A stretch of 64,000 nucleotides of DNA from Diphasiastrum complanatum (Eukaryota; Streptophyta; Lycopodiopsida; Lycopodiales; Lycopodiaceae). The translations under genes and the position numbers were made by a program. Positions 19,031 through 30,049 of this stretch are shown here, piece after piece; within the stretch, counting starts at the first letter, position 1, and each line of letters begins with the position of its first letter. The notes under the pieces are model-generated. The model had not been told where the DNA came from and searched no databases. It saw only the letters and a list, made by a program, of their open reading frames with translations. The stretch lies in the NCBI GenBank assembly GCA_029204225.1, contig CM055099.1, positions 69,923,349 through 69,987,348 on the forward strand. The letters run 5' to 3'.

Positions 19031-21205
19031 CAAAAGTTAAACTAAAGTTTCGAGACAATCCCCCATATTTCACACTCTTGTCACTTTATCTACTCCCCTC
19101 TTTTTTTACTTCTATTCCTCTCATTTCTTCCACTCATCATTGCGTGCATTCCCATCGAGGTTATTCTCCATTTTCCTCGTCTTTGAGATGCGCTCCTACC
19201 TCCCACCTCCGCTCTAGAAAACTTTATCAATTATCACCCTACCTCGTGCTTTTTTTGGTACTATAACTTTTTCGTTTTTAATAAACTCCCTCTCTTTTCA
19301 TTCTCATATTCAAGATTTAGAATTACTCCTAGTTTCGAATCTTCCCAAGTACCTCCACCCGGTGTTTGAGAAAGTCTGAATAATCCAAGAATGAAATCAA
19401 TAGCTTTCTCAAAAAAATTAACATGAAATTTTTTTTGTTAGATTTTTTATGCCTTAATCTCAAGTTTTGTAAAGAAAAACTGGCAACTATGAGTACCTTC
19501 ATCATTAGGATCCAAAACACTTATTAAAATATAAGTTTTTTGCAAGAAAACCTCAAAAAAAATTTTAGAACACTGCCTCCACCCCACATTCGACTCAATT
19601 TTCTGACCCAATGGTAAAAAAATTCGACTCCTTGGTCGGATCAGGTCAAGTCGAAATTTTTCGACCCTTGGTCGGGTCGGGTCGAAATTTTCTGACCCTT
19701 GGTTGGGTCTGGTCGGGTCGGGTCGGAACACAAAATCATCCTACTTGATGAGTTAGAGTTCTGAAGTGATTTTCAAGTCTGTTTTGGGACAATATAGGGA
19801 TATTATCTGCAAATAACAACAATGTATATCTGTCCTAATTTGATTGTTGTGAAGGCTTATTAAAACCAAAAGCGCCAATAGATGTAAAAGCAATCACATG
19901 ATGTTGTTTGAGCTTTGTGAACAAAAATTAGCTACAATTTGGTCCATTTGCATAAAGAGACGAAAACGTTACCATGATAAACAACATTCAACTTCAGCTA
20001 TCATACACAACGCGGTTGTGATCAACTTCGCTTTATTATTTGAAGACAAAAATCAACGTCCTCTCATCCAGAATATGTTTATGAATTACGCAGAAATGTT
20101 TATAATAGTTCTCTATTCCTTAAATATAAAGATAGTGGAAATTGGATTTCAAAAAGACTTCACAACTTGATGGATGAAAATTAGGTGAACATTGTTATAG
20201 TAGACAGTTTTTGAGCAAGCTGATCATATAGTTGATAAGCAGTAGCCCCAGAATCACAATATCCTTAGTATCGGGAGCCACAGGGACTATGCCTTGTTCA
20301 ATGAGGCAAGGTAGATACAACGTAAGAGCAAGACATAAAGATGTCGAATGATAGAATACATATAGTGGCTTAAAGTTTTTATCTGTATCTTGAGACCATA
20401 AAATATAGAAATCGCTGATAATACACAGTGGAGGAGGAGCAAAACTCCATCTCTTCTCTTATATCAAAGATAAGTACATCTCAAAATTGCTAAGAGAATT
20501 ACTGCTACTATCAATCTCGCTATTACACCTCCTCTCGATTGATGATTTTTGCCAGTAGGTGCAGTGGAAAAGCCTGCACACAGAATACCAAAATGTAAGT
20601 CTGACATTAAGTCTGCAGGGCTTCTAGTTGTGCTTACAACTCAGGTATGTATATAGCTCAGGAGTCCTTAATTTGTGCTTCGTGGTCGCCTTCATGCAAG
20701 AGTTTCTCATGTTTGATATTGTCTTTTGCATCAGAGACCAAGCATTTAGTGTTTTGAACGATTCATGATATGTCAAGGCCAAATGAGTATAGAATCTTTG
20801 GTCAAGCCAAGATAATTCATCGAAGGTGCCATATATTCATATAATATGTAAAATCTTCTAGGATAGCACCAAATTATCCTATCCTATGTCTGAGAGCTAA
20901 ACATGTACTACTCTTTTTTTCTTAAACCTTTATAAAACATTGTGACGATCCTCATATAAGCTTTTCTGATAAGAATATTGTATCGCTACTTGCACTCTTT
21001 TTTTATTGACAAAATTGAGCTCAAAACTTGCTAATCTAGGAGAAATGTAAATTCTGAAATTCTTGTAACACTCTTAACGTACAGTTAGATAAAGAGTCCA
21101 CTAGAAAAGCCAGGAATCCTTTTTGTTCATACAATCTACAATCTCACATACAATCTGCAAGTTGGCATACGATTATCAGGGAGCATACGATTAGGAATTG
21201 TAGTA
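19031..21205. other. non-coding stretch
   Basis: No convincing gene. At 19575-19730 there is a short run of GGTCGGGTCGGGTCGAAATTTT-type degenerate repeats. A 90-codon plus frame (19898-20170) has no recognisable features and poor coding character. The remainder is AT-rich. Confidence 0.5.
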
Positions 21206-21670
21206 AAATCTTCATAGAGTATACAATTAGGAAGTTTTACTTCTATCTTTAATCAGAAATGCGCAAATAGAAACATACATATATCTGGATTCGGGTTTTT
21301 GATAGAAATAGGTATCGTACCTGCAAACACACCTGCAAACTGGCAAACACACCTGTAGATGCGAACACACTTGCAACTGAAAAACACATCTACAAATGCG
21401 AACACACCTGCAAACTGGCAAACACACCTGCTAAATCTTCATAGAGTATACAATTAGGAAGTTTTACTTCTATCTTTAATCAAAAACACGCGAATAGAAA
21501 CATACATATATTTGGATTCGGGTTTTTGATAGAAATAGGTATCATACCTACAAACACACTTGCAAACTGACAAACACACCTGCAAACTGTAGAACACACC
21601 TGCAAATGCAAACACACTTGCAAACTGGCAAACACACCTGCAAATGCGAGCACACCTGCAAATGCGAACC
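21206..21670. repeat. 227-bp tandem duplication with inner 18-bp repeat
   Basis: The sequence AAATCTTCATAGAGTATACA begins at 21206 and again at 21433. The two ~227-bp units align throughout. The second half of each unit is itself a short tandem repeat of CACACCTGCAAATGCGAA-like units (about 18 bp). The Cys-rich minus-strand frames reading VCQFASVFAFAGV-like text derive from this repeat and are not genes. Confidence 0.9.
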
Positions 21671-21965
21671 TGCACTAAATCCACAAATTGTTAGCATATG
21701 CACTTCAAATATCTACATACGCTTATTAGAGAAAAAGAATCAAATAGTAGTCTCTCACATAAAATTGTACATAAGTTTAAATATACATATAGATACATTG
21801 TGACGTGTTAAGCTAGTGGCAGTCGAGTACATACAACATATACAACGTAGCAGTGATGGTTAGGCAATGCCAAGAATGGGGAGAGCCCCACAAGATGTCA
21901 CTTCACAACTATTGGGAATCGAGGCGAAGCCTGACACAAGACACACTTAACACCTTTACCAAACA

Positions 21966-21988
21966 CCCCCCCCCCCCCCCCCCCCCCC
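21966..21988. repeat. poly-C tract
   Basis: 23 consecutive C residues on the plus strand. Length may be unstable in sequencing or assembly. Confidence 0.95.
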
Positions 21989-22146
21989 GTCAAATTGACA
22001 AAGGAATAAATTTTTCAACAAGTTGTAGAGTCAGCTGGCTGATGTAGCGGAAAGGAGGTCCCTCGAAAATGTATTCTTAAATGAGATAGTGACCCCTTAT
22101 GTCTTCGTCTTCTGCTTCATGATCGGAATCCAGAATCAGGGCAAGG

Positions 22147-22342
22147 ATGGAGGGCGGAACTACGCGCATGGGGAGCAGATCCTCGACGCGGCATGGGCCA
22201 GCAGCGGTGTTTCAAGGGCCGGTCAGGCGATGGCGCAAGTCCTGGACTAAGGTTTCTTCATCCTCTTCTGCTGCAGCAACGCATGCAGCAGCATCTCGTG
22301 TTCTTCTGTACAAATGGATTCCGATTCCATCATCTTCTACAG
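22147..22342 (+). CDS. candidate first exon of a plant gene
   Basis: An open frame from an ATG at 22147 runs 65 codons to a plausible donor (CTACAG|GTGGGC). The segment is much more GC-rich than its surroundings and has biased, protein-like composition. It has a basic Arg/Trp patch (GPVRRWRKSWTKV), then a Ser/Ala run, then RVLLYKWIPIPSSST. The arrangement R-[RK]-W-[RK]-x-W followed by LLxKWxP is one I associate with a small family of plant BCL7-like proteins. That is memory, not a search result. It would be followed by a TE-filled intron. Exons at 33426-33590 and 36705-36888 are candidate downstream parts, but exon phases (1, then 0) require at least one further exon that I could not find. 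Confidence 0.45.
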
Positions 22343-22429
22343 GTGGGCTAGAGTTTTCCGGTTTTTCATCCTTTTGCAGGGTTTATATACTCCTTATAAG
22401 GTTGTGAAATCAAACGGCAGGTTTTCAAG

Positions 22430-23360
22430 GTTTTGTGTGATTGTTGTAAGGTGGTGAGAGAATTAGCAGGACACGTAGACTAAGGTTTTGACTTTTTTGC
22501 AAGGTTTTGCTTGATCCTTATTTTTTTGCGAGATAGTTGGCAGGATCTTTTACTACAGTTATGCTTAGGCCAGGATTTGGATCCTCTTACAAGGTTTTGT
22601 TTGATTCTTATAAGGTTGCGAGCTTGTACTACAGTTAAGCTTAGGCCAGAGTACAAGGTTATGTCTTATTCTTATAAGATTGTGAGATTGTTGACAGGAT
22701 CTTGAGGCTAGGGTTCTGAGACATTTTGGACCCTTTTGCAAGGTTCTGTTTAATTCTTGTGTGAGGATATTGGCAGAATCTTTTGCACTGCTTAGACTAG
22801 GGTTTTGACATTATTTTAATCCTTTTACAAGGTTTTGTTTACTTCTTATGAGGTTGTGACGGGATCTTTTACACTCTTAGTCTCAGACTAGGTTTTAACA
22901 TTTTTTTCAATCCTTTTACATGGTTCTGCTTAATTCTTATGAGGTTATGGGATAGTTGGTAGGGTCTTCTACCACTATTAGGCGTAGACTAGGGTTTTGG
23001 CCCTTCCGCAAGTCTCTGTTCAACTCTTGTAAAGCTGTGAGATAATTGTCAGGATCTTCTACTGCAGCTAGGCTTAGGCTAGATGTTTAACCCTTTTAAA
23101 CCCTTTTGTTTTGTCAACTTTTTATGAGGTTTTGAGATAATTTGTAGGATCTTCTACTACAATCAGGCTATGACCAACTTCTGAACCTTTGTAAACATTT
23201 TGTTAGGTTTGTTTGAATCTAAAAAAAGCTGGCTTATACCTGGGTTTTGATCTCTTTTTGGGATCGTTTTGACTAATTGCTATAACATTGTGAGATAATT
23301 GGTTGGATCTTCTACTATATTTAAGTTTAGACTAGGGTCTGGACCTATGTTGCATAGGAA
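22430..23360. repeat. degenerate ~100-bp tandem satellite
   Basis: About nine diverged units share, in order, GGTTGTGAGATAATTGG, CAGGATCTTCTACTACAG, TTAGGCTTAGACTAGGG, TTTTGACCCTTTTACAAGG and TTTTGTTTAATTCTTATGA. Unit length is roughly 80-120 bp because of indels. The array starts just downstream of the candidate exon at 22147-22342 and would lie in its intron. Confidence 0.8.
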
Positions 23361-23689
23361 CAATGTTTTGGAATGCTTGCTTAGAATGCAACATTCCATA
23401 ACACTAAACATTGTGTAATTAGTGATGTTTTTTTTTTAAAAACGAGGGTTTTAAAACTCAATTTAGGCTAAGTGGGCTACTTATTTTTGTGACAAGAAGT
23501 GTAGTAGGAGCAATAAGTGGGAGATCTTGGCAAGGGTGGAGTCTATGCGATTGTTATCACATAGGGATGGAGATTCTTACATCTTGTTACAATTTTTAGA
23601 TAGTGTGTGGAGAAATAACAACAAAACACAATTTTCAGTTGGTTTCCATTGTTATCATTATTATTATTTTTTCTTTCTTCTGGCTGATT

Positions 23690-24000
23690 GTCATTTGCTT
23701 CTTAGTCAACACTGGGTTTATCCAGGAGAATCTGGATTCTTTTGAAACCGCAAAGCTATCCAATTGCCACTCTAACCCTTCTCGAGTCATGGATAGGAGC
23801 ATAATATCATCTGCATAAAGAAGAGTAGAGATTAGAAGGTCACATAAAGCACATCCCACTCCACAATCCTGCTTTTTAATATGCTCCAACTTGTTGATAT
23901 TTAAGCCAAACAAGTGAGGAGAAAGTGAGTAGCCTGGCTTCACTTCAATAGTGCTATCTTGAAGTTGTGGGAGATGCCCTCCTTTGATTGAAACACGCAA
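23690..24000 (-). pseudogene. LINE reverse transcriptase fragment
   Basis: Minus-strand text KPGYSLSPHLFGLNINKLEH corresponds to the LINE RT block 'KQGCPLSPxLFxLYIxxLE'. It is followed by GVGCALCDLLISTLLYADDIMLLS, which carries the YADD catalytic motif, and by REGLEWQLDSF. Only the palm-domain part is present. The upstream side runs into copia gag sequence at about 24006 and the downstream side loses similarity near 23720. Non-functional fragment. Confidence 0.8.
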
Positions 24001-24005
24001 ACACC

Positions 24006-24440
24006 GTCCAATAAAGAGCCATGACTACCATAGGAAAGTTTTGATATGCTAGATTCAAGCTATTAAGAATAATTGAAACAAGAACATTGTCGGTAACAAA
24101 TTCTCCTAGGCAGTCAATTGATCTTTTAGATCTTTCACCCTAGTCATATAGTTTGTAATCGACTCTTCGGAAGCCATCTTCAGAGTATGTAGCTTATTAT
24201 TTAGAAAATGGCACTCGTGATTGATTAGTAGCTTCATGCATATTTTTATAAGAATGTCCCAGCCTCCAGGCCTCCTTAGGTCGTGCAACACTTCTAATAA
24301 GCAGAATAATATTATCTTTCATGGAAAGATTGATGAGGTGATGTTCACGATGCACTCTCTTCATAAAAGTAAGATAACTACGTCTCCTTCTTATGTGGCA
24401 CAAATTTGAATTTTTTGCTTGAATTATCAGCTTCTATTGG
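24006..24440 (-). pseudogene. copia gag fragment
   Basis: Two overlapping minus frames give UBN2-type gag text: ARPKEAW, DILIKICMKLLINHE, LHTLKMASEESITNYMTRVK, DLKDQLTA, then in another frame GEFVTDNVLVSIILNSL. At least two frameshifts are present. No LTR was found nearby. The gag resembles that at 28482-28850 (SKESITDFITRVKNLRDQL), so it is probably a related lineage. Confidence 0.8.
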
Positions 24441-25678
24441 TCTCTCGAGTGTCAAACTTAGAACCAAATGAATAGGATGGTGGTCAGAGACTAGCTATTT
24501 TCTTACCTGGAAATTCTCTTGAGTAGTCTTTTGCTCATTATACCCTAACTTCTTGTCAACTTTTGGCTTCAAGCTTGCTAATTTTGAGCATAGTGTGGGA
24601 TGTAAGCTCTTTTCTAGTGACCTCATGTGTCCAAGTTAGAGTCACGTTAAGTGTGTTCAATTTTGTTTTTGTGTGTCAGAAGACATAATTCTCTACGATT
24701 GTTGCATCAAATATTGATTTTACAATGATTTTTGCTTTATTTTATTTAGTTGGCTTGTATAAGTTACACAAACATTTTGGTAACACATGGGCACTCAATG
24801 ATAGCATTTGAATACTCTTCTCATGAGTTTACTTATTTTATATATCTACTAATTCTTTGAGTTTTTTTGTAACATGTTATGGTGCGAGTAGATTTGTTGG
24901 ATTGTTTAGGCAATTTGATTTGGTTGTTTTACTTCATAACTTGATTGAGTTGTGTTGGAGTTACAAAAGTAGTTTTGATGTCTACCATGGATTTGATTTT
25001 GCCAAGTTTTTGTAATTTTGTAGTTGTTTAAGCTCTATCAAAGTTTAATAGCTAAAAGTAGCCATACACTTGTTTGCTATATAGCAGGCAAAGAAGAAAT
25101 AATTGAGGAGGCTCCTATCAAACCTGTGCGGTACCTACCTGTAGGTACCTAGCCTTCTGCATATTCTATTTCAAGTTGTGTGTTCTAGTTAGAGAAAGCA
25201 TTGGTACTAAAAGAATTTTAAAGTGACAATCGACTTGTAAGACGTTTATTTGTTTCTTGTTGAACGCTTTATTGAGTGCCAATTTTGGAGTAGGTTTATA
25301 GCTAATGAACTATAATGGCAACAAGCTAACAAGTTAGTAAAAATTCAGGTTTTGGAATCCATGTTTTCTTGTGTCTCTTTTTAACTTTTTTCTAATGCAT
25401 TGTGAGTAGGCTAAGATGATGAAGTACCTAGGGAGAAGCAACATAAGGCCATAAGCAAGAATCAAGACGGAAGTTGATATTGGACTTGGAGTTAACATTT
25501 GGATGTTAGAAGCTTGCATGTTTGTTGATGCATTTCACAAGTGATTGGAAGGTCCATATATTTTAGGATAGTAACAAATATAATAAAGGAGACATGCGAT
25601 TATGTCCTATTTTTTGTAATGTAAATGTAAGTATTTTACGTGAGAGTTTCCAAATCCAGGAAAGATAAGTCTATTTTA
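24441..25678. other. non-coding stretch
   Basis: No gene or repeat structure recognised. T-rich plus strand. Confidence 0.5.
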
Positions 25679-26068
25679 TGTAGAATTTATTGCTAGAATC
25701 TGAGTGATTCTCAAACTAGGAGTAGACTAATCTTATTAGTACTCACAAAACACCAAACACAAGAGGAAGAAGATGAATCACAGGAGCAATGATTTGAGAT
25801 GATTTGAATTGAATCCATAATGAAGGAGGGTGCCCATTTGCTCTTTTAGGGACTAGCCTCGCTTTAAAGCAATAACAATTTGCCTACTATACTAAAGCAA
25901 AAGCTATTTATGCTAATTATGATGACTCAAAATAGCAATCTATGCTAACTTGATCATAAGATAGTATTCTATACTATTCTAGACTTGGACTTATACTAAA
26001 AATAGAAATAGGCCTTCTATCTCGCAGGCTGGCCTCTACAATTAATCAATTAACCATTAATTCTAACA
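25679..26068 (-). repeat. left LTR (family B) of the chimeric element
   Basis: 390 bp. The right edge is defined by CTAACA followed by CTCCCCCTTAATGG, a polypurine tract on the minus strand. The left edge is chosen at TGTAGAATTT because it yields the canonical TG...CA ends, and is uncertain by a few tens of bases. Confidence 0.5.
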
Positions 26069-28778
26069 CTCCCCCTTAATGGATAATTGATTATCAATTA
26101 CACCTAGGAGTGTCCTGAACTTCTCAAACTTTTCACGACCAATTCCTTTTGTGAAGATATCTGCAACTTGATCATTGGTGTCACAGTAGATCAACCGGCT
26201 TTATACTTATCTATAGAACCATCAGACTTAAACTTGGTTCTATAAATCCACTTGCAACCAATTGGTTTCTTATCTGCTGGAAGTTTAACAAGATCCCATG
26301 TCTCGTTTCTCATAATAGAATTGTACTCCTCATAAAATAAAGGATCCTCAAAATCTAATATTGAAGCCATAAACTCATAATGCGTTTCTTCACCAGCTTC
26401 ACAATAGTTTCCACTTGAACGTGTCAATTTCTTAGCTCCTTGTTGACTCGATTCTCCCTCATCCAACATTTGACTATCTTGTATAGTTTCACAATACCAT
26501 CTTGGTAATTTCTTTGTAGGTGACATAGAAGGAGAATATGTATCAAATACTCTTGACCTTTCCTTACGTTTACCAAGATCCACCTGTGTACTCACCCTTG
26601 GTTCAATTTGTGTAGAAGCTGTATCACATGGACCTGTATCTTCATGAACATCATCTATAATCGGAGTTTTTGTTGTAGGAGAAAATACATCTTCCTCATG
26701 ATCTTCTAGGTTAGAAGACTCATTTTCTTCGAACACAACATCCCTGCTCATAATTACCTTCCTATTGGTAAGATTATAAAGGCGATATGCCTTCTCTTCC
26801 TCATCATAACCAAGGAATAAACACTTGATTGCCTTTGAATCAAGTTTCTGACGATGATCTTTAGGAACATGAGCATATGCAATACAACCAAAAACTCGTA
26901 GATGATCCACTTTAGGTTTTATACTTGTGAAAGCTTCTTCTGGAGTTCGATTGAGAACCGATTTTGTAGGACTTCTGGTAAACTGCTGTACAAACTGCTT
27001 CGCCCCACAAATGATTCTTGAGGTTTTTACCTCGTAGCATGCTTCGAGCACTTTCCACAATGGACCTGTTCTTTCTCTCGGCTACTCCATTATGCTGTGG
27101 TTTATTTGTCGAAGCAAATTGTCTCTTGATTCCATGTTCTTTGCAAAATTCCTGGAACTCTGTAGATATGAACTCACCTCCCTTATCTGAACGTAGAATC
27201 TTTATTTGCTTTTCTGTTTGCTTCTTAACACGTGATTTGAACTAAGTAAAGAACTTAAAAGCTTGACTTTTATACTTAAGCAAGTATATCCATACTTTCC
27301 TGGAAAAATCATCCACAAATACCATGAAGTAGGATGCTCCCCCTGTTAGAAATAATAAATGATAATGTTAGGTTGGACCCAATTTTGGTCTAGTAATAAC
27401 TCGTGGGTCCAAGTAAAGTTAATTATGTTAAGGGGCCCTATCTTGACTTTTGGGGGTGCCCGATTATTAGTAGTGGATAAGCTTAGGTTTTGGAAGGTTC
27501 TAGAACTTAGGGTTTGGAAGAGTCTAGGCCCTTGGAAGGCCTATTTATATGTACTCATTGTTCATTTGTAATTCATTCCCTTTCTAGCATTGCTACTACT
27601 TTCTCTCTCCTTGAGGGCGCCTAACTCTCTCCCTCTTCTTCTTGTATATGGAGATTGAATGTTAGAAGGATCTTGACACTTTGATTTCCTACACCCCCTA
27701 TAGACTCAATCTGCATTGGACCACATAAGTCTATATGAACAAGCTCCAAGATCTCCTTGGCTCTATATGCTCCATCCTTAGGAAACTGCATATGATGATG
27801 CTTGTCCATAACACATCCTTCACAGATTTTTTTCGAAGATACAATATTAGGTAATCCTATTACCATATTATTGTCTTTTAGAACCTGTAAGCTTTTATAG
27901 TTAAGATGTCCAAACCTTTCATGCCACATCGTGCCATGCTATTAGAAGCTGCACAAACCTGATGATCCGTTGTAGATGCATCAAGTTTGTAAAGTCGACC
28001 TTCCAAAGATCCTTTGTGCCACAACTTTGTAACCTTTGTTTTTGTCTTTGATCAGACATTTCTATCATCAAACTCAACTTTCATATTCTGTTTAGCGATA
28101 GCAGGAACTGAAAGTAAATTCTTCTTTAAACCTAGAACATAGAGAACATTCTTAATTTCTCCTATATTCCCTGAAGGTAAATGTACTCTCATTGTACCTC
28201 GACCTTTGATGTCGTAAGAAGAATTGTCTCCAAGTTTGACATGTGCATATTCACCACTGTCATCAAACTATGTGAACCACTCACGATGTGGTGTCATATG
28301 TTGCGTTGCTCCAGAATCAATGTACCAACAGTCATTAGAGCTCTTTGATGTTGAAGCTGAGAATAGATTGGATTTGGAATTTTCTCCTTTTTCCGAATTG
28401 TCCTTGCCTTCCTGCTTCTGATCCTTTTTGTCCTTCTTACCTTGATTCTTGGTAAACAAACCCAGCTCCTTGAAAACTTCCCTAGACATCAAGTTTTTTT
28501 TTCTTAATTCTTCTTGAAGTAGCAATCCATTTAGCTTGTCGAATGTCGGCGATCTTTCCCTCAAACTTAAGTGTCATAACAAAGTTTTGATATTGAAATG
28601 GTAAGCTATTCAAAACAATTTGTACAAGAGTATTATCAAGTACAATTTCCCCTATAGAAGACAATTGATCTCTTAGATTTTTTACCCTGGTAATAAAATC
28701 CGTAATGGATTCTTTTGATAGTAGAGTAGCTCCTCTTCTGGTGGGGCGCCAACATACAAGCTTGCTGCAGATCCGATA
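26069..28778 (-). pseudogene. truncated copia polyprotein with internal deletions
   Basis: Blocks in minus order: gag C-half 28482-28850 (ESITDFITRVKNLRDQL, QIVLNSLPFQYQNFVM); protease WYIDSGATQHMT near 28300; integrase HHCC 27800-27929 (WHERFGHLNYKSL, CEGCVMDKHH) and first Asp VHIDLCGPM; then a 350-bp solo LTR; then the integrase core (SYFMVFVDDFSRKVWIYL, LRSDKGGEF) and its C-terminal region in 26191-27060. The last block runs into the start of RT (GCKWIYRTKFKSDGSIDKYKAG). It then jumps directly, in another frame, to the RNase H end (DQVADIFTKGIGREKFEKF). The RT catalytic core including YVDD is gone, so this copy cannot be autonomous. Confidence 0.85.
27344..27693 (+). mobile_element. solo LTR inserted in copia integrase
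   Basis: 350-bp insertion beginning TGTTAGAAAT and ending TTTCCTACA, flanked on both sides by CCCCC (27339-27343 and 27694-27698), a 5-bp target duplication. It separates two adjacent pieces of the integrase reading frame. Its plus strand matches the minus strand of the right LTR at 28791-29186 (shared GACCCAATTTTGG, GGGGCCCTATCTTGACTTTTGGGG, AGGGCGCC). It is therefore an LTR of the same family as the host's own right LTR, in opposite orientation. No internal region is present, consistent with LTR-LTR recombination after insertion. Confidence 0.88.
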
Positions 28779-28790
28779 GCTTTGATACCA
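28779..28790 (-). other. primer-binding site (Met-tRNA type)
   Basis: Minus strand TGGTATCAAAGC, one base different from the usual copia primer site, directly abuts the right LTR. Confidence 0.8.
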
Positions 28791-29186
28791 TGAAGGAAAA
28801 CAAGAGTCAAGGCACCAGGATCTAGCTATCAATCGATCTCCACAAGACACAAGAGAGAAGAGGCTGGGCGCCCTTCTCTAAGAGAGAGAGAGAGAGAAAA
28901 CAGCAACACAAGTAATGAAGAGCAATGCTTAGCCAAAACTGTAAAATGTGACACAATAAGCCAATATGTACTCTACCTACTTATTGAATGTAGGGAATAT
29001 CCCCAAAAGTCAAGATAGGGCCCCTAAGGACCCATGAGTCAGTACATGACCAAAATTGGGTCCATCACAAATTAAGACAAACTTAACATGGCCTAAATAA
29101 CTAAATACCCATGGTTACACAAATCTCGACCTTTTGGGTCAAAGTAACCTGTGGATTAACTATAGCATAGTCATTTATTTTTAACA
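28791..29186 (-). repeat. right LTR (family A) of the chimeric element
   Basis: 396 bp. It starts TGAAGGAAAA beside the primer site and ends TTTTAACA. It contains a short GA run (28883-28899). It is homologous, inverted, to the solo LTR at 27344-27693. Confidence 0.75.
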
Positions 29187-29770
29187 AGTCGGATGAAAGA
29201 AAATTTGTTGTAAAGAGGAAAGATATTTGGAAGACTCGTGTGAATGGATATTTTTTTAATCACGGAGATTTCCCATATGTGTTATTTATGTTTGAAGAAT
29301 AGTATTCTTATAAGAGAAACTGAGTTATGAGATTCTCAATCAGATTGGTAAATAACAAATAGATTTGAAAGAAATCTATGAAAAGTGTGTTTTTGCAAAA
29401 AATCATAGTGAGATTTGTATGATCCACTATGTATTTATAGTTATTGGATTTATCTAGCATGCTTAAACCATAGTTGCACTGCGTTTCTGAAATTTTTGAA
29501 AAAATTTCAGAAACATTTTTTTAAAATTTTTTTTTTGGGTTTTATTTTTGGGCAATATGGATATCAGATGAAAGCTCTAATTAAGAGCATAATTACTGTG
29601 TAATTTGTCGACTGTTTCAGGTGCAGGATGGTCCAGTTCAGGTGCATTAATCCATGTGGGGTTTCTGTCAAGGATAGAAACTCAAAACTAACCTCTAGCC
29701 TGTCTGTTACGATCACAGATGGTCCCAGTAAGTGTGTTTTCGCTCAGGGAGTTGGAAGGCCAAGTCATGA
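29187..29770. other. non-coding stretch
   Basis: AT-rich, no gene seen. T-rich run at 29515-29550. Confidence 0.5.
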
Positions 29771-29783
29771 AGAGGCCTTACTG

Positions 29784-29881
29784 TCGGGGCCGGGGTCTAC
29801 CGGCAGCCCTCGGACCCTGCCGTTGGGGGGCGTTGCCCCCCAAATCCCCCACCGGGGGGCTATCGTCCCCCGAACCCCCTG
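29784..29881. repeat. GC-rich foldback sequence
   Basis: A ~100-bp island of very high GC in AT-rich DNA, made of nested inverted repeats. There is an 8-bp perfect stem TTGGGGGG / CCCCCCAA with a CGTTG loop (29823-29843). It is followed by runs of C5-C6 and G6 that can pair with each other (29846-29880). No coding function is supported. It looks like a small structured repeat or a miniature element fragment. Confidence 0.6.
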
Positions 29882-30049
29882 AGCATTTATTGAAACCCAG
29901 AGCAAATAACAACCAAATAGCTATTGAAAATAAGATCTGTTTGTGCCCCATCTACTGCACTTATGAGAGGCAAAACGCTCGTTTGACCATTGATCCCCTA
30001 AAATTTTTTTCGCCATAAGCTATTTTTCCAATTTTTTTTTTTTTTTGCG

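Larger units (their letters stand above)
25679..29186 (-). mobile_element. deleted, probably chimeric copia element
   Basis: A minus-strand copia body (26069-28778) lies between two LTR-like sequences that do not resemble each other. These are 25679-26068 (starts TGTAGAATTT, ends TTCTAACA) and 28791-29186 (starts TGAAGGAAAA, ends TTTTAACA). The primer site touches the right LTR and a polypurine tract touches the left one, so both behave as genuine LTRs of copia elements. The flanking pentamers (TTTTA left, AGTCG right) do not match. Internally most of RT and RNase H and the N-terminal part of gag are missing. The simplest reading is recombination or deletion between two different copia elements. 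Confidence 0.65.

Noticed and set aside
17094-19266. Several Lys/Asn/Ser-rich plus frames and Phe/Arg-rich minus frames
   Set aside because: They are translations of the 18-bp minisatellite and switch frame with unit length.
19898-20170. 90-codon plus frame
   Set aside because: No recognisable domain, weak start context, no exon partners.
21227-21684. Cys-rich minus frames resembling small secreted proteins
   Set aside because: They derive from the CACACCTGCAAATGCGAA tandem repeat and are duplicated with it.
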